Assembly: GCF_022803015.1 (NCBI RefSeq)
Contig: NZ_JAFKON010000009.1
Location: 62,001-126,000, forward strand
Direction of reading: 5' to 3'
Length of the DNA stretch: 64,000 nucleotides
From: Arthrobacter humicola
GTDB taxonomy: Bacteria; Actinomycetota; Actinomycetes; Actinomycetales; Micrococcaceae
The notes beneath the pieces were generated by a model. It was not told where the DNA came from. It ran no database searches and worked only from the letters and a program-made list of their open reading frames with translations. Shown piece after piece: positions 34,466 through 43,182 of this stretch. The first letter of the stretch is position 1. Every line of letters begins with the position of its first letter. The translations under genes were made by a program, and so were the position numbers.

Positions 34466-34521
34466 TAGTTGCAGACGCGTTATTTATTCTTGCACAAGCA
34501 GATACAGCGCGCAAGCAACTA
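34466..34521. promoter_or_regulatory. divergent marR/MFS control region with inverted repeats
   Basis: TAGTTGC (34466-34472) and GCAACTA (34515-34521) are inverted copies 42 bp apart, with CTTGCACAAG (a 4+4 dyad) between. A/T-rich DNA (TTATTTATT) between them can serve as -10 elements. Probable MarR sites controlling both directions. Confidence 0.5.
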
Positions 34522-34577
34522 TTATTGATGTGCCCGTCACCACCCCGACGGGCACGCGAGTTGAAGGGAAACACCTG

Positions 34578-35027
34578 ATGGGCATCAAGGACGACGCCGT
34601 CGAGGTCCGGGCGCAAGGCTGGCGGACCCTGGCGGCCCTGCACGGGCTGATCGAGGCCGAGCTGGAGCGGTCCTTGCAGGCCGAGGCGCAGCTCTCCGTC
34701 GTGGAGTACACCGTGCTGGATGCGCTGAGCCGGCAGGACGGCTGGCACATGCGGATGCAGCAGCTGGCCCGCGCCACGGCGTTGAGCGCGAGCGCCACCA
34801 CGCGCCTGGTCAACCGGCTCGAGGACCGCGGGCTGCTGACCCGGATCCTGTGCGCGGATGACCGCCGCGGAATCTACACCGAGCTCACCCCCAGCGGCAT
34901 CGCCCTGCTCGAGCAGAGCAGGCCGGTCCACGACGCCACGCTGGAGCGGGCGCTGGCCGAGGCCCAGGAAATCCCCGAACTGGCGCCGCTGGTCGACGCC
35001 CTCCCCCGGCTGCACGCCGCGGCCTAG
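34578..35027 (+). CDS. MarR-family transcriptional regulator
   Basis: 149 residues with MarR order: dimer helices, HTH (MRMQQLARATALSASATTRLV) and wing with CADDRRGIYTELTPSG. ATG 34578 has AAGGGA 8 nt upstream. Divergent from the DHA1 transporter, which it presumably represses. Ends close to a strong bidirectional terminator shared with iolT. Confidence 0.93.
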   Translation: MGIKDDAVEVRAQGWRTLAALHGLIEAELERSLQAEAQLSVVEYTVLDALSRQDGWHMRMQQLARATALSASATTRLVNRLEDRGLLTRILCADDRRGIYTELTPSGIALLEQSRPVHDATLERALAEAQEIPELAPLVDALPRLHAAA

Positions 35028-35068
35028 CGCGGCAACCTCCTCGCGCGAGTACGCAGAATGAACGCAGA

Positions 35069-35102
35069 AAGCCCCGCCGGGGACGAATCCCGGGCGGGGC
35101 TT
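35069..35102. terminator. bidirectional terminator between marR and iolT
   Basis: AAGCCCCGCC (35069-35078) pairs with GGCGGGGCTT (35093-35102) and the interior adds three G-C pairs. The flanks are A/T on both ends of the stem. It ends both the rightward marR transcript and the leftward iol operon. Confidence 0.88.
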
Positions 35103-35129
35103 GTGCGTGCAGGGCCTTCTTGACTGGGG

Positions 35130-36545
35130 CTAGACGGTGACCGGTTCCCTGGCGGCCGCTTGTTTGAAGAAGTGTTCCAGGTCCTCCAGGCTCTTGTCCT
35201 TGGTCTCCGGAATGTACTTCGCGGCAAAGGCGATGGCCCCGACGCCGAGCACAGCGAAGACGAAGAAGGTGCTGGACAGTCCGATCGCGGCGAGGAGCTG
35301 CGGGAAGCCGAAGCCAACCAGGAAGTTCACGATCCACAGCACGAAGGCCGAGGCGCCCATGCCCAGGCCGCGGATCTTCAGCGGGAAGATCTCTGAGAGC
35401 ATCAGCCAGGTGACCGGTGAGATTGCACCTTGCTGGAAGGCCAGGAATGTCACGGTCAGGGCCAGGATGACGAAGCCCCGGGAGGGGCCCTCGGGGAGGA
35501 TGAGAGAGAAGACGCCGATCAGGAACAGCGCCGTCGTGGTGCCGAGCTGGCCAGTGATGAGCATCCTCCGCCGTCCCACCTTGCCCAGCAGCCAGATGCC
35601 CACAAACGTGGCGAGAACGGAGATGACCCCGTTGGCGATGTTGGCCGTGAGGGCCGCCTCGCGGCCGAATCCGGACTCGGCAAGGATCTGCGTGCCGTAG
35701 TACATGATCGAGTTGACGCCCGTGATCTGCTGGATGACCGCGAGCCCGATCCCCACCGCGAAGATGTGCCGGAGCCACGGAACACTGAGGTCCTTCCAGG
35801 AGCCCATCTTGGCCTTGTAGTCCTCCACGGCCATGGCCTTGACTTCTTCAAATTCAGCCCGGGCCTCGGACTGGGAGCGGATCCGCCGCAGCACACTGAG
35901 GGTTTCGCCGAAGCTGCCCATCGAGGCCAGCCAGCGCGGGCTTTCGGGCATGAAGTTCATACCGACCCAGAGCGCGATCGCCGGCAGGGTTGCAATGACC
36001 AGCATCCAGCGCCAGATCCCGCCGGCCTCGCCGAAGCTGTTGCCGAGGTAGGCGTTGAACATGAAGGCCAGCAGCTGGCCCGTGACGATCATCAGCTCGT
36101 TTTGGGTGACAATCCGTCCGCGCCGGGCACTCGGTGAGACCTCAGCCAGGTACACCGGCACCGTCACCGAGGCCCCGCCCACGGCCAGGCCGAGGATCAG
36201 GCGTGCCAGGATCATCACCTCCGTGTTCGGCGCGAAGGTACACGCAAGGGTGCCGGCGAGGAACACCACGGCCAGCACCATGATCATTTTGCGCCGGCCG
36301 TGGCGGTCCGCGAGGCGCCCGCCGAAGAGGGCGCCAAAGGCCGCCCCGAACAGCAGCGAGGAGGTCACGAGCCCTTCGGTCAGTGGCGTGAGGCCCAGGT
36401 CCACCTGCATGTACGGCAAAGCGCCGTTGATCACGCCGGTGTCGTAGCCGAAGAGCAGTCCGCCGAAAGTGGAGACGATCGTCGCGGTCCGGAGGGCCCG
36501 TTTGTGGTTGGCGGGCCCTGTCACCTCGGCGACAGGCGCCGTCAT
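35130..36545 (-). CDS. iolT: MFS sugar-porter, myo-inositol transporter
   Basis: 471 residues, 12 helices. Sugar-porter signatures: GYDTGVINGALPYMQ, GGRLADRHGRRK, PESPRWL and the second-half ETKDKSLEDLE tail, as in IolT/XylE. Proton symport of myo-inositol is inferred from its place as last gene of the iol operon. Its start overlaps the iolH stop (ATGA). It provides a second uptake route besides the ABC importer. Confidence 0.9.
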   Translation of the reverse strand: MTAPVAEVTGPANHKRALRTATIVSTFGGLLFGYDTGVINGALPYMQVDLGLTPLTEGLVTSSLLFGAAFGALFGGRLADRHGRRKMIMVLAVVFLAGTLACTFAPNTEVMILARLILGLAVGGASVTVPVYLAEVSPSARRGRIVTQNELMIVTGQLLAFMFNAYLGNSFGEAGGIWRWMLVIATLPAIALWVGMNFMPESPRWLASMGSFGETLSVLRRIRSQSEARAEFEEVKAMAVEDYKAKMGSWKDLSVPWLRHIFAVGIGLAVIQQITGVNSIMYYGTQILAESGFGREAALTANIANGVISVLATFVGIWLLGKVGRRRMLITGQLGTTTALFLIGVFSLILPEGPSRGFVILALTVTFLAFQQGAISPVTWLMLSEIFPLKIRGLGMGASAFVLWIVNFLVGFGFPQLLAAIGLSSTFFVFAVLGVGAIAFAAKYIPETKDKSLEDLEHFFKQAAAREPVTV

Positions 36546-37426
36546 AGGCTCGCCTTCGCGATCCGCTGCTTCATGGTCTCCAGCTGGTACCGGGAGACGT
36601 CCGCGGCGTTGTCGTCCTCGGCGAAGACGCTGGAGACCATCACCGTGTCTTCACGGTCCAGGAAGCCGATCTCCTGCAGGCCGCCGAAGAACTCGTCCCA
36701 GTTGACGTCGCCGTCGCCGATTTTCAGGTGCTGGTGCACGCGGACGGGGTTGCCGGGCGGGTTGGTGATGTAACGCAGGCCGTGTGAGGCGTGGTGGTCC
36801 ATCGTGTCGGCCACGTGGACCAGGCGCAGCTTGTCGCCCGCGGCCCGCATGATCTCCAGCGGTGCGTTCTTCATGTGGAAGCTGTGCGAGGCCACGTAGA
36901 CCAGGCCAACATTCTTCGAGTTCAGCCCGCGGATCACCCGGATCGCGGCCAGGCCCTCCTCGACGAAGTCGTCCGGATGCGGATCGATCAGCAGGTCGAT
37001 CCCCTCCCGCTCGATGATGGGGAGCAGCTCCTCCATGGAGCGGTAGAAGGCCCGCTCGGATTCCTCGGCCTTCTCCGGCCGGCCGCTGAACTCGGTGTTC
37101 ATGGTGCCAACGCCCAGGTCCACGGTGATCTGGATGGCCCGTTTCCAGTAGCGGACGGCCGCCTCGCGCGCGTCCTCGTCCGGGCCGGACCAGCGCAGCA
37201 CGGGCAGCACCGACGCGATTTCGATTCCCGCGTCCTTGCAGGCCGCCTTCAGCTTGCCCACGAGCTCGTCGTCGGCCTTCGGGTGGTTGAAGAAGGGGAT
37301 GAAATCGGCGTGCGGGGTCATCTGCATGTACTTGTAGCCGAGGTCGGCCACCACGCGCGGGAACTCGAGGAGTCCGTGGCTGTGGTGGAACGGCGTGGGA
37401 TCTAGGGCGATTTTCACGGTGAACAC
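36542..37426 (-). CDS. iolH: TIM-barrel protein IolH
   Basis: 294 residues beginning MFTVKIALDPTPFHHSHGLLE and matching the AP-endonuclease-2-like fold and length of Bacillus IolH. Metal-ligand candidates are in LLIDPHPDD and RLVHVADTMDHHAS. IolH is found in iol operons of many bacteria but its reaction has not been settled; an epimerase/isomerase role on an inositol intermediate is plausible. Stop overlaps the iolT start. Confidence 0.88.
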   Translation of the reverse strand: MFTVKIALDPTPFHHSHGLLEFPRVVADLGYKYMQMTPHADFIPFFNHPKADDELVGKLKAACKDAGIEIASVLPVLRWSGPDEDAREAAVRYWKRAIQITVDLGVGTMNTEFSGRPEKAEESERAFYRSMEELLPIIEREGIDLLIDPHPDDFVEEGLAAIRVIRGLNSKNVGLVYVASHSFHMKNAPLEIMRAAGDKLRLVHVADTMDHHASHGLRYITNPPGNPVRVHQHLKIGDGDVNWDEFFGGLQEIGFLDREDTVMVSSVFAEDDNAADVSRYQLETMKQRIAKASL

Positions 37427-37452
37427 TCCATTGTGGATCTGGCGGGCGTGCG

Positions 37453-37493
37453 GCCGGCCGGCGCGTTCTTTGCAGTAGAAGGCGCCGGCCGGC
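37453..37493 (-). terminator. intra-operon hairpin between iolG and iolH
   Basis: GCCGGCCGGCGC (37453-37464) pairs perfectly with 37482-37493 over 12 bp around a 17-nt loop, just after the iolG stop. It may attenuate the distal iolH-iolT part. Confidence 0.65.
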
Positions 37494-37499
37494 GGGGTT

Positions 37500-38513
37500 T
37501 TAGCGGTACAGGGCGGGCTTGGCGTTGAGCTTCACGGCGACCTTTTCGCCGTTCTTCTGCGCCTCGACGCCGGCCTCGCAGCAGGCGGCCGTGGCGTAGC
37601 CGTCCCAGGCGGTCGGGCCGCCGATCTCATCGCGGAGGGCCGCGTCCACCCAGGACTGGATTTCGACGTCGTATGCCGCACCGAAGCGTTCCTCGAAGCC
37701 GGGGGTGACGTTGCCGCCCCAATGGCCGTTGCTGCGGGTGTACGGGCCTTTGTCGCCGCCGATGCTGACGATGCCGTCTTCGAAGGAGGCCTGGGTGGCC
37801 ACCTCGTAGCCGAACTTGGCATTGACGTAGATCTCGACGTCGGCCAGGACACCGGACTCGGTCTCGATCAGCACGTGCTGCGGGTCGTGCTGACCGGCCG
37901 GGGCGTTCCGTGTGGCCTTGCCGAGGCGGACCTGGACCGAGGTGATTTCCTCGCCGGTGAAGTAGCGTATGGCGTCGAATTCGTGGACCACGGAGTCGTT
38001 GATCAGCATCTCGTTGGTGAAGCCCGCCGGGGTGGTGGGGTTCCGGTGCTGGTGGTGCAGCATGAGCAGCTCACCGAGTTCGGAGTCGCGGATGATTTTG
38101 CCGAGGGCGGCGTATTCGGCGTCGAAGCGGCGCATGAAGCCGACCTGGATGCGCTTGTGGCCCAGCTCCTGCTCGGCTTCGACAATCTTCCAGGAGGATT
38201 CGGCATACGGGGTGAGCGGCTTCTCGCAGAGGATCGGGATGTCCTTGGCGATCGCCTTGAGCAGGATGTCCTCGTGCAGGAAACCGGGGGTGGCGATCAG
38301 TACGGCGTTGACGTCGCCGTTGTTGAGGGCCTCCTCGGCGTCGGCGAGGGCGACGGCACCGGGGATGCCTTCGATGGCGGCCTGGGCACGGGCGAGGTCG
38401 ACGTCGACGACGGCGGCAACTTCGGCGCCGTGGATGCGGGTGTTGAGCCGCTGGATGTGGTCTGCGCCCATACGGCCGGCGCCGATGACAGCTACGCGGA
38501 GGGTCTTAGTCAT
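37500..38513 (-). CDS. iolG: myo-inositol 2-dehydrogenase
   Basis: 337-residue Gfo/Idh/MocA enzyme oxidising myo-inositol to 2-keto-myo-inositol with NAD. Rossmann start RVAVIGAGRMGADHIQRLN; catalytic Lys in ILCEKPLTPYA; conserved VHEFDAIRYFTGEE. ATG 38513 is chosen from GAGGA 7 nt upstream; the open frame before it is inside the iolE region. Flanked by iolE and iolH, so this is the canonical IolG of the pathway; two further paralogues are in the ABC operon. Confidence 0.94.
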   Translation of the reverse strand: MTKTLRVAVIGAGRMGADHIQRLNTRIHGAEVAAVVDVDLARAQAAIEGIPGAVALADAEEALNNGDVNAVLIATPGFLHEDILLKAIAKDIPILCEKPLTPYAESSWKIVEAEQELGHKRIQVGFMRRFDAEYAALGKIIRDSELGELLMLHHQHRNPTTPAGFTNEMLINDSVVHEFDAIRYFTGEEITSVQVRLGKATRNAPAGQHDPQHVLIETESGVLADVEIYVNAKFGYEVATQASFEDGIVSIGGDKGPYTRSNGHWGGNVTPGFEERFGAAYDVEIQSWVDAALRDEIGGPTAWDGYATAACCEAGVEAQKNGEKVAVKLNAKPALYR

Positions 38514-38529
38514 GATCTTGTCCTCAGTT

Positions 38530-39441
38530 CTAGTTGACGGCGGTGCGGGAGCCGCAGGAAAGCAGGTAGTTCCGGGTGCGCTTGGCGATCGGCATCGGGA
38601 CGTCGAAGGCCACGGGATACATGTCCTGTTCCACAATGCCAAAGATCGGCCGGTTGAGCGCCTCCACGGCTTCGATGACGGCGCGCAGGTCCGGCAGCCC
38701 GTTCGGCGGCTCGGTCATCACGCCGGCCAGGTTGGCGGCGGCCCACGTCATGTTTTCCTCGTTGACCTTTTTGAGGATGTCCGGGTTGATCTGCTTGAGG
38801 TGCAGGTAGCCGATCCGGTCCGGATAGTTCTTGATCAGGTCGAGGCTGGAGGCCCCGCAGTATTCGGCGTGGCCGGTATCCAGGCAGAGGTTGAGGTACT
38901 TCGGGTCCGTGGCCGCGAGCAGGGTTTCGATGTCCGCCTGCGCGCCAACGTGGGAGTCGGCGTGCGAGTGGAACTGCTGCTTCAGGCCGAAATCCTCCAA
39001 GAGGGTCTTGCCCATGCGGTTGTGGCCGGAGAACAGGTCGCTCCACGCCTTCTCGGTGAGCGTGCCGCTCTCGACGGCCTCGCCGGTGACGTCGTCGCGC
39101 CACATCGCGGGAATGACCACGATGTGTTCGCCTCCCATGGCTGCCGTGAGTTCGGCGACCTTGCGGGCCGGCTCCCAGGCTTCGTCGTACTGGTGGGCCC
39201 CGCGGTGGAATGCGGTGAACACGGTGCCGGCCGAGATCTTCAGGTCGCGCTGCTTGAGCTCTTCGGCGAGACGGGCCGGATCGGTGGGGAGGTAGCCGTA
39301 GGGGCCGAGCTCGATCCACTTGTAGCCGGATTCGGCGACCTCGTCGAGGAAGCGTTCCCACGGGGTCTGCTGGGGGTCATCCGGGAACCAGACGCCCCAG
39401 GAGTCCGGCGCGGTGCCGATGATCAGCTTGTTCTCTGTCAT
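38530..39441 (-). CDS. iolE: 2-keto-myo-inositol (myo-inosose-2) dehydratase
   Basis: 303 residues. The opening IIGTAPDSWGVWFPDDPQQT is the IolE signature. Metal ligands of the TIM barrel are in FHSHADSH and CLDTGHAEYCG. Removes water from 2-keto-myo-inositol to give the trihydroxycyclohexane dione. ATG 39441 is preferred to ATG 39447 because AAGGA then stands 6 nt away. A large 21-bp hairpin lies immediately before the ribosome site. Confidence 0.95.
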   Translation of the reverse strand: MTENKLIIGTAPDSWGVWFPDDPQQTPWERFLDEVAESGYKWIELGPYGYLPTDPARLAEELKQRDLKISAGTVFTAFHRGAHQYDEAWEPARKVAELTAAMGGEHIVVIPAMWRDDVTGEAVESGTLTEKAWSDLFSGHNRMGKTLLEDFGLKQQFHSHADSHVGAQADIETLLAATDPKYLNLCLDTGHAEYCGASSLDLIKNYPDRIGYLHLKQINPDILKKVNEENMTWAAANLAGVMTEPPNGLPDLRAVIEAVEALNRPIFGIVEQDMYPVAFDVPMPIAKRTRNYLLSCGSRTAVN

Positions 39442-39460
39442 TTCCATTCCTTCTCATCGG

Positions 39461-39510
39461 TTGCTCCGCAGGTGCCGTTTTGGACGCTCAAAACGGCAGT
39501 TGCGGAGCAA
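39461..39510. repeat. 50-bp palindromic element upstream of iolE
   Basis: TTGCTCCGCA..TGCCGTTTT pairs with AAAACGGCA..TGCGGAGCAA: a 21-bp stem with only a G-U and a G/G position off, around the loop GGACGCTC. It lies on the iol mRNA between iolA and iolE, 11 nt from the iolE ribosome site. Its form (near-perfect long stem, 8-nt loop) suggests a dispersed repeat or a processing signal rather than a simple terminator. Confidence 0.75.
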
Positions 39511-39654
39511 TCGATCGCGGTTGTTGGGTGGCGGTGGGTGGGCCCACGCCGCCAGGGTTCCCTGGCCGTGAGGCCCCACCGGCGAGGGCCCCTGCCTGAG
39601 CTTGCGAAGGCTGGGAGCCGGTGGGGACTTGCGAGGCGAGGGGGGCGGTGGGGA

Positions 39655-41166
39655 CTAGTTGGACGGGAAGTTGTAGGAGGCGCCGGAGGCGTGCGTGGAT
39701 TCGGGCCAGCGCGAGGTGACCACCTTGCCGCGGGTGTAGAAGGAGACGCCTTCGGGGCCGTAGATGTGCTTGTCGCCGAACAGCGAGGCCTTCCAGCCGC
39801 CGAAGGAGTGGTACGCCACCGGCACGGGCAGCGGCACGTTGATGCCGATCATGCCCACGGTGACGGAGCGCTGGAACTTCCGGGCCGCGGCGCCGGAAGA
39901 GGTGAAGATGGCGGTGCCGTTGCCGTAGGGGTTGGAGTTGATCAGGGCGATGCCGGCGTCGAGGTCCTCGACGCGGACCACGACCAGGACGGGGCCGAAG
40001 ATTTCCTCGGTGTAGGCGGTCATCCCGGCCGTGACGTGGTCCAGGACGGTGGGGCCGACCCAGAACCCGTCTTCGTGGCCGGGGACCACGAGGTCGCGGC
40101 CGTCCACCACCATCGCGGCGCCGGCTGTTTCGGCTTCGGTGACGATCTTCACGATCCGTTCCTTGGACGCCGGCGTGATGACCGGGCCCATTTCGGCGTC
40201 GGGCACGGTGCCGTTGTTGACCTTGACGGCCAGGGCGCGCTCTTCGACCTTCTTGACCAGCAGGTCGGCGGCGTCGCCGACGGCGACGGCGACTGAGATG
40301 GCCATGCAACGTTCCCCGGCGGAGCCGAACGCGGCGGCGGCCAGGTGGTCGGCAGCGTTGTCGAGGTCGGCGTCGGGCAGGATGATCGCGTGGTTCTTCG
40401 CCCCTCCCAGGGCCTGGACGCGCTTGCCGTGGGCGGTGGCGGTCTCGTGGACGTACCGGGCGATCGGGGTGGACCCGACGAAGGAGATGCCGTCCACGTC
40501 CGGGTGGGTCAGGAGGCCGTCGACCGTTTCCTTGTCGCCGTGCAGGACCTGGAAGACGCCGTCGGGCAGCCCGGCCTGCTTCCACAGCTTGGCGAGCAGC
40601 ATCGAGGCGGAGGGGTCGCGCTCGGAGGGCTTGAGGATGAAGGCGTTGCCGGTGGCGATCGCCATCGGGGCCATCCACAGCGGGACCATGACCGGGAAGT
40701 TGAACGGGGTGATTCCGGCGACGACGCCGAGCGGCTCGCGGAAGGAGAAAACGTCGATGCCGGTGGAGACCTGGTCCGAGTAGTCGCCCTTGAGCAGTTG
40801 CGGGATGCCGCAGGCGAACTCGATGACCTCGAGTCCGCGGCCGATCTCGCCCTTGGCGTCGGAGAGGACCTTGCCGTGTTCGGCGGTGATCAGTTCGGCG
40901 AGCTCGTCCACGTGGGAGGCGACGAGTTCGCGGAACTTGAACAGCACCGCGGTGCGCTTGGCCAGGGAGATGTCGCCCCAGGAATCGGCGGCAGCGCGGG
41001 CGGCGGCGACGGTGGTGTCCAGGTCGGCCCGGTTGGCCAGCCGCAGCTCTGCGGAGACGGCGCCGGTGGCCGGGTTGTAGACGGGCTGAGTGCGGGTACC
41101 CTCGCCGGCGGACTCGGCGCCGTTGATGAAGTGGTGGATGGTTTTGGTGGCGGTGACGGTAGTCAT
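39655..41166 (-). CDS. iolA: methylmalonate/malonate-semialdehyde dehydrogenase (CoA-acylating)
   Basis: 503-residue aldehyde dehydrogenase of the MmsA/IolA class. Cofactor stretch ITPFNFPVMVPLWM and catalytic Cys in GSAGERCMAISVAV. In inositol degradation it turns malonate semialdehyde into acetyl-CoA; the same enzyme can serve valine catabolism. AAGGA stands 7 nt before ATG 41166. The 213-nt gap to iolE after its stop holds the palindromic element and GC-rich DNA with two GGTGGGGACT copies. Confidence 0.94.
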   Translation of the reverse strand: MTTVTATKTIHHFINGAESAGEGTRTQPVYNPATGAVSAELRLANRADLDTTVAAARAAADSWGDISLAKRTAVLFKFRELVASHVDELAELITAEHGKVLSDAKGEIGRGLEVIEFACGIPQLLKGDYSDQVSTGIDVFSFREPLGVVAGITPFNFPVMVPLWMAPMAIATGNAFILKPSERDPSASMLLAKLWKQAGLPDGVFQVLHGDKETVDGLLTHPDVDGISFVGSTPIARYVHETATAHGKRVQALGGAKNHAIILPDADLDNAADHLAAAAFGSAGERCMAISVAVAVGDAADLLVKKVEERALAVKVNNGTVPDAEMGPVITPASKERIVKIVTEAETAGAAMVVDGRDLVVPGHEDGFWVGPTVLDHVTAGMTAYTEEIFGPVLVVVRVEDLDAGIALINSNPYGNGTAIFTSSGAAARKFQRSVTVGMIGINVPLPVPVAYHSFGGWKASLFGDKHIYGPEGVSFYTRGKVVTSRWPESTHASGASYNFPSN

Positions 41167-41214
41167 GGGAATGTCCTTGGGAGTTGGAATCTGGGATGGC
41201 TCAGGGAGCCGGGG

Positions 41215-43176
41215 TCAGCCGAGCAGCTTGCGCTGGCGGCTCTTGTGGTCAACGTAGGTCTGGAAGGCCTGCTTTGTGGAGTCGAGCTCGGAGACCTGCG
41301 AGACCGGAACGTCCCACCACGACTCGGAGCTGGGGGCATCCAGCAGCGGGTCGGATTCCACGTGGATGACGATCGGGCCGCCGCGTTCGGGGGCGGCCTT
41401 GGCGTCCCGGAGGGCCTGTTCGAGCTCGGCGATGACCTTCTCCCCCGGTTCGACCCGGATCACCTTCACGCCGAGGCTTTCGGCGTTCAGGGCCAGGTCC
41501 ACCGGGAGCCGGTCGCCGTCGTCGAAGCTGTGGTGTTCCTCATCCAGCGCCCGGTACTGGGTGCCGAAGCGCTGGGATCCAAGGGACTCGGAAAGCGAAC
41601 CGATGGAGGCGTAGCCGTGGTTCTGGATCAGGACCACGATCAGCTTGATCCGCTCGGCGACGGCGGTGACGAGTTCGGTGTGCATCATCAGATAGGAGCC
41701 GTCCCCCACCATGACGACGACGTCGCGCTGCGTGCCGCCCTTGGCGGCTTCGGCCAGGGCGGCGCGCTTGACCCCGAGGCCGCCCGGGATCTCGTAGCCC
41801 ATGCAGGAGTAGGCGTATTCGACGTGATAGCCGAACGGGTCCCGGACGCGCCACATCTTGTGCAGGTCACCGGGGAGTGAGCCGGCGGCGCAGATGACGA
41901 CGTCCTGGGCGTCCATGGCGCGGTTCGTGGCGCCAATGATCTCGTTCTGCGCCGGCAGCGGCGTGAACCGCGTGTCGAATGCCTCGTCCACGGTGGCGTC
42001 CCAGCGTTTCTTCTCGGCCGCGATCCGCTGCTCGAGGTCCGCGCCGATGCGGTAGCCGCCGAGGGCCTGGTTCAGTTTGACCAGGGTCTTGCGGGCGTCG
42101 GCCACGATCGGCAGTGAGGTGCCGTGCTTGTAGGCGTCGAGGGCGGCGACGTTGATGTTGAGGAATTTCACGTCCGGGTTCTGGAACGCGGTCCGGGAGG
42201 CGGTGGTGAAGTCCTCGTAGCGGGTACCGATCCCGATGATGAGGTCGGCCTCGGCGGCGATGGCGTTGGCCGCCGTCGTGCCGGTGGAGCCGATGGCCCC
42301 GAGGGAGAACTTGTGGTCCCAGGGCAGCACGCCGACGCCGGCCTGGGTGTTGCCGACCGGGATGCCGGTCAGCTCGGCGAACTTCGCGAGTTCCTCGTTG
42401 GCGTAGGCGTAGAGCACGCCGCCGCCGGCGATGACCAGCGGGCGCTTGGCGGCGCGGATCGCCTCGGCGGCGCGGCGGATGTCCTCGTCGTCGGCGTCCG
42501 GGCGGCGGATCCGCCATTCGCGATCGGCGAGGAATTCCTCGGGCACGTCGAAGGCCTCGGCCTGGACGTCCTGGGGCAGCGAGATGGTGACGGCGCCGGT
42601 CTCGGCCGGGTCGGTGAGGACACGGAGTCCGTGGTGGAACGCGGAAAACAGCTGCTCGGGCCGGGAGACGCGGTCAAAGAACTTCGACAGCGGCCGGAAC
42701 GCGTCATTGACGGTGATGTCGTAGGCGTAGGGCTGTTCGAGCTGCTGCAGCACGGGGTCGGCGGCGCGGGTCGCGAACGTGTCACTCGGCAGCAGCAGGA
42801 CCGGCAGCCGGTTGGTGGTGGCCAGCGCCGCGCCGGTGAGCAGGTTCGAGGAGCCCGGACCGATCGAGGTGCTGATCGCGAAGGTCTGGCGGCGGCGGGT
42901 GTGGCGGGCGAAGCCGACCGCCTGGTGGGACTGGGCCTGTTCGTTGCGGCCCTGGTAGTACGGCATGATCGTCGGATCGAGCTGCTGGTACTGCTTGAGG
43001 GCCTGGCCGACGCCGGCGACGTTGCCGTGGCCGAAGATGCCGAACGTGCCCGGAATCAGGCGTTCCCGGAAGTCCTGGCCGCCGACCGAATCGACGGTGT
43101 ACTGCTTGGACAGGTATTCAACGACGGCCTGCGCGACCGTCATTCTGCGTGTTCCTGATGCCGTGCTCATTCCCAT
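41215..43176 (-). CDS. iolD: 3D-(3,5/4)-trihydroxycyclohexane-1,2-dione hydrolase
   Basis: 653-residue ThDP enzyme of the acetolactate-synthase superfamily, ring-opening the dione to 5-deoxy-glucuronate. YYQGRNEQAQSHQAVGFARH is the IolD-specific catalytic-Glu region, and VGDGSYLMMHTELVTA with VLIQNHGY forms the ThDP/Mg site. ATG 43176 has GGAG 9 nt upstream; ATG 43170 is too far. Only 6 nt after the aldolase stop. Confidence 0.95.
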   Translation of the reverse strand: MGMSTASGTRRMTVAQAVVEYLSKQYTVDSVGGQDFRERLIPGTFGIFGHGNVAGVGQALKQYQQLDPTIMPYYQGRNEQAQSHQAVGFARHTRRRQTFAISTSIGPGSSNLLTGAALATTNRLPVLLLPSDTFATRAADPVLQQLEQPYAYDITVNDAFRPLSKFFDRVSRPEQLFSAFHHGLRVLTDPAETGAVTISLPQDVQAEAFDVPEEFLADREWRIRRPDADDEDIRRAAEAIRAAKRPLVIAGGGVLYAYANEELAKFAELTGIPVGNTQAGVGVLPWDHKFSLGAIGSTGTTAANAIAAEADLIIGIGTRYEDFTTASRTAFQNPDVKFLNINVAALDAYKHGTSLPIVADARKTLVKLNQALGGYRIGADLEQRIAAEKKRWDATVDEAFDTRFTPLPAQNEIIGATNRAMDAQDVVICAAGSLPGDLHKMWRVRDPFGYHVEYAYSCMGYEIPGGLGVKRAALAEAAKGGTQRDVVVMVGDGSYLMMHTELVTAVAERIKLIVVLIQNHGYASIGSLSESLGSQRFGTQYRALDEEHHSFDDGDRLPVDLALNAESLGVKVIRVEPGEKVIAELEQALRDAKAAPERGGPIVIHVESDPLLDAPSSESWWDVPVSQVSELDSTKQAFQTYVDHKSRQRKLLG

Positions 43177-43182
43177 GGGAAG

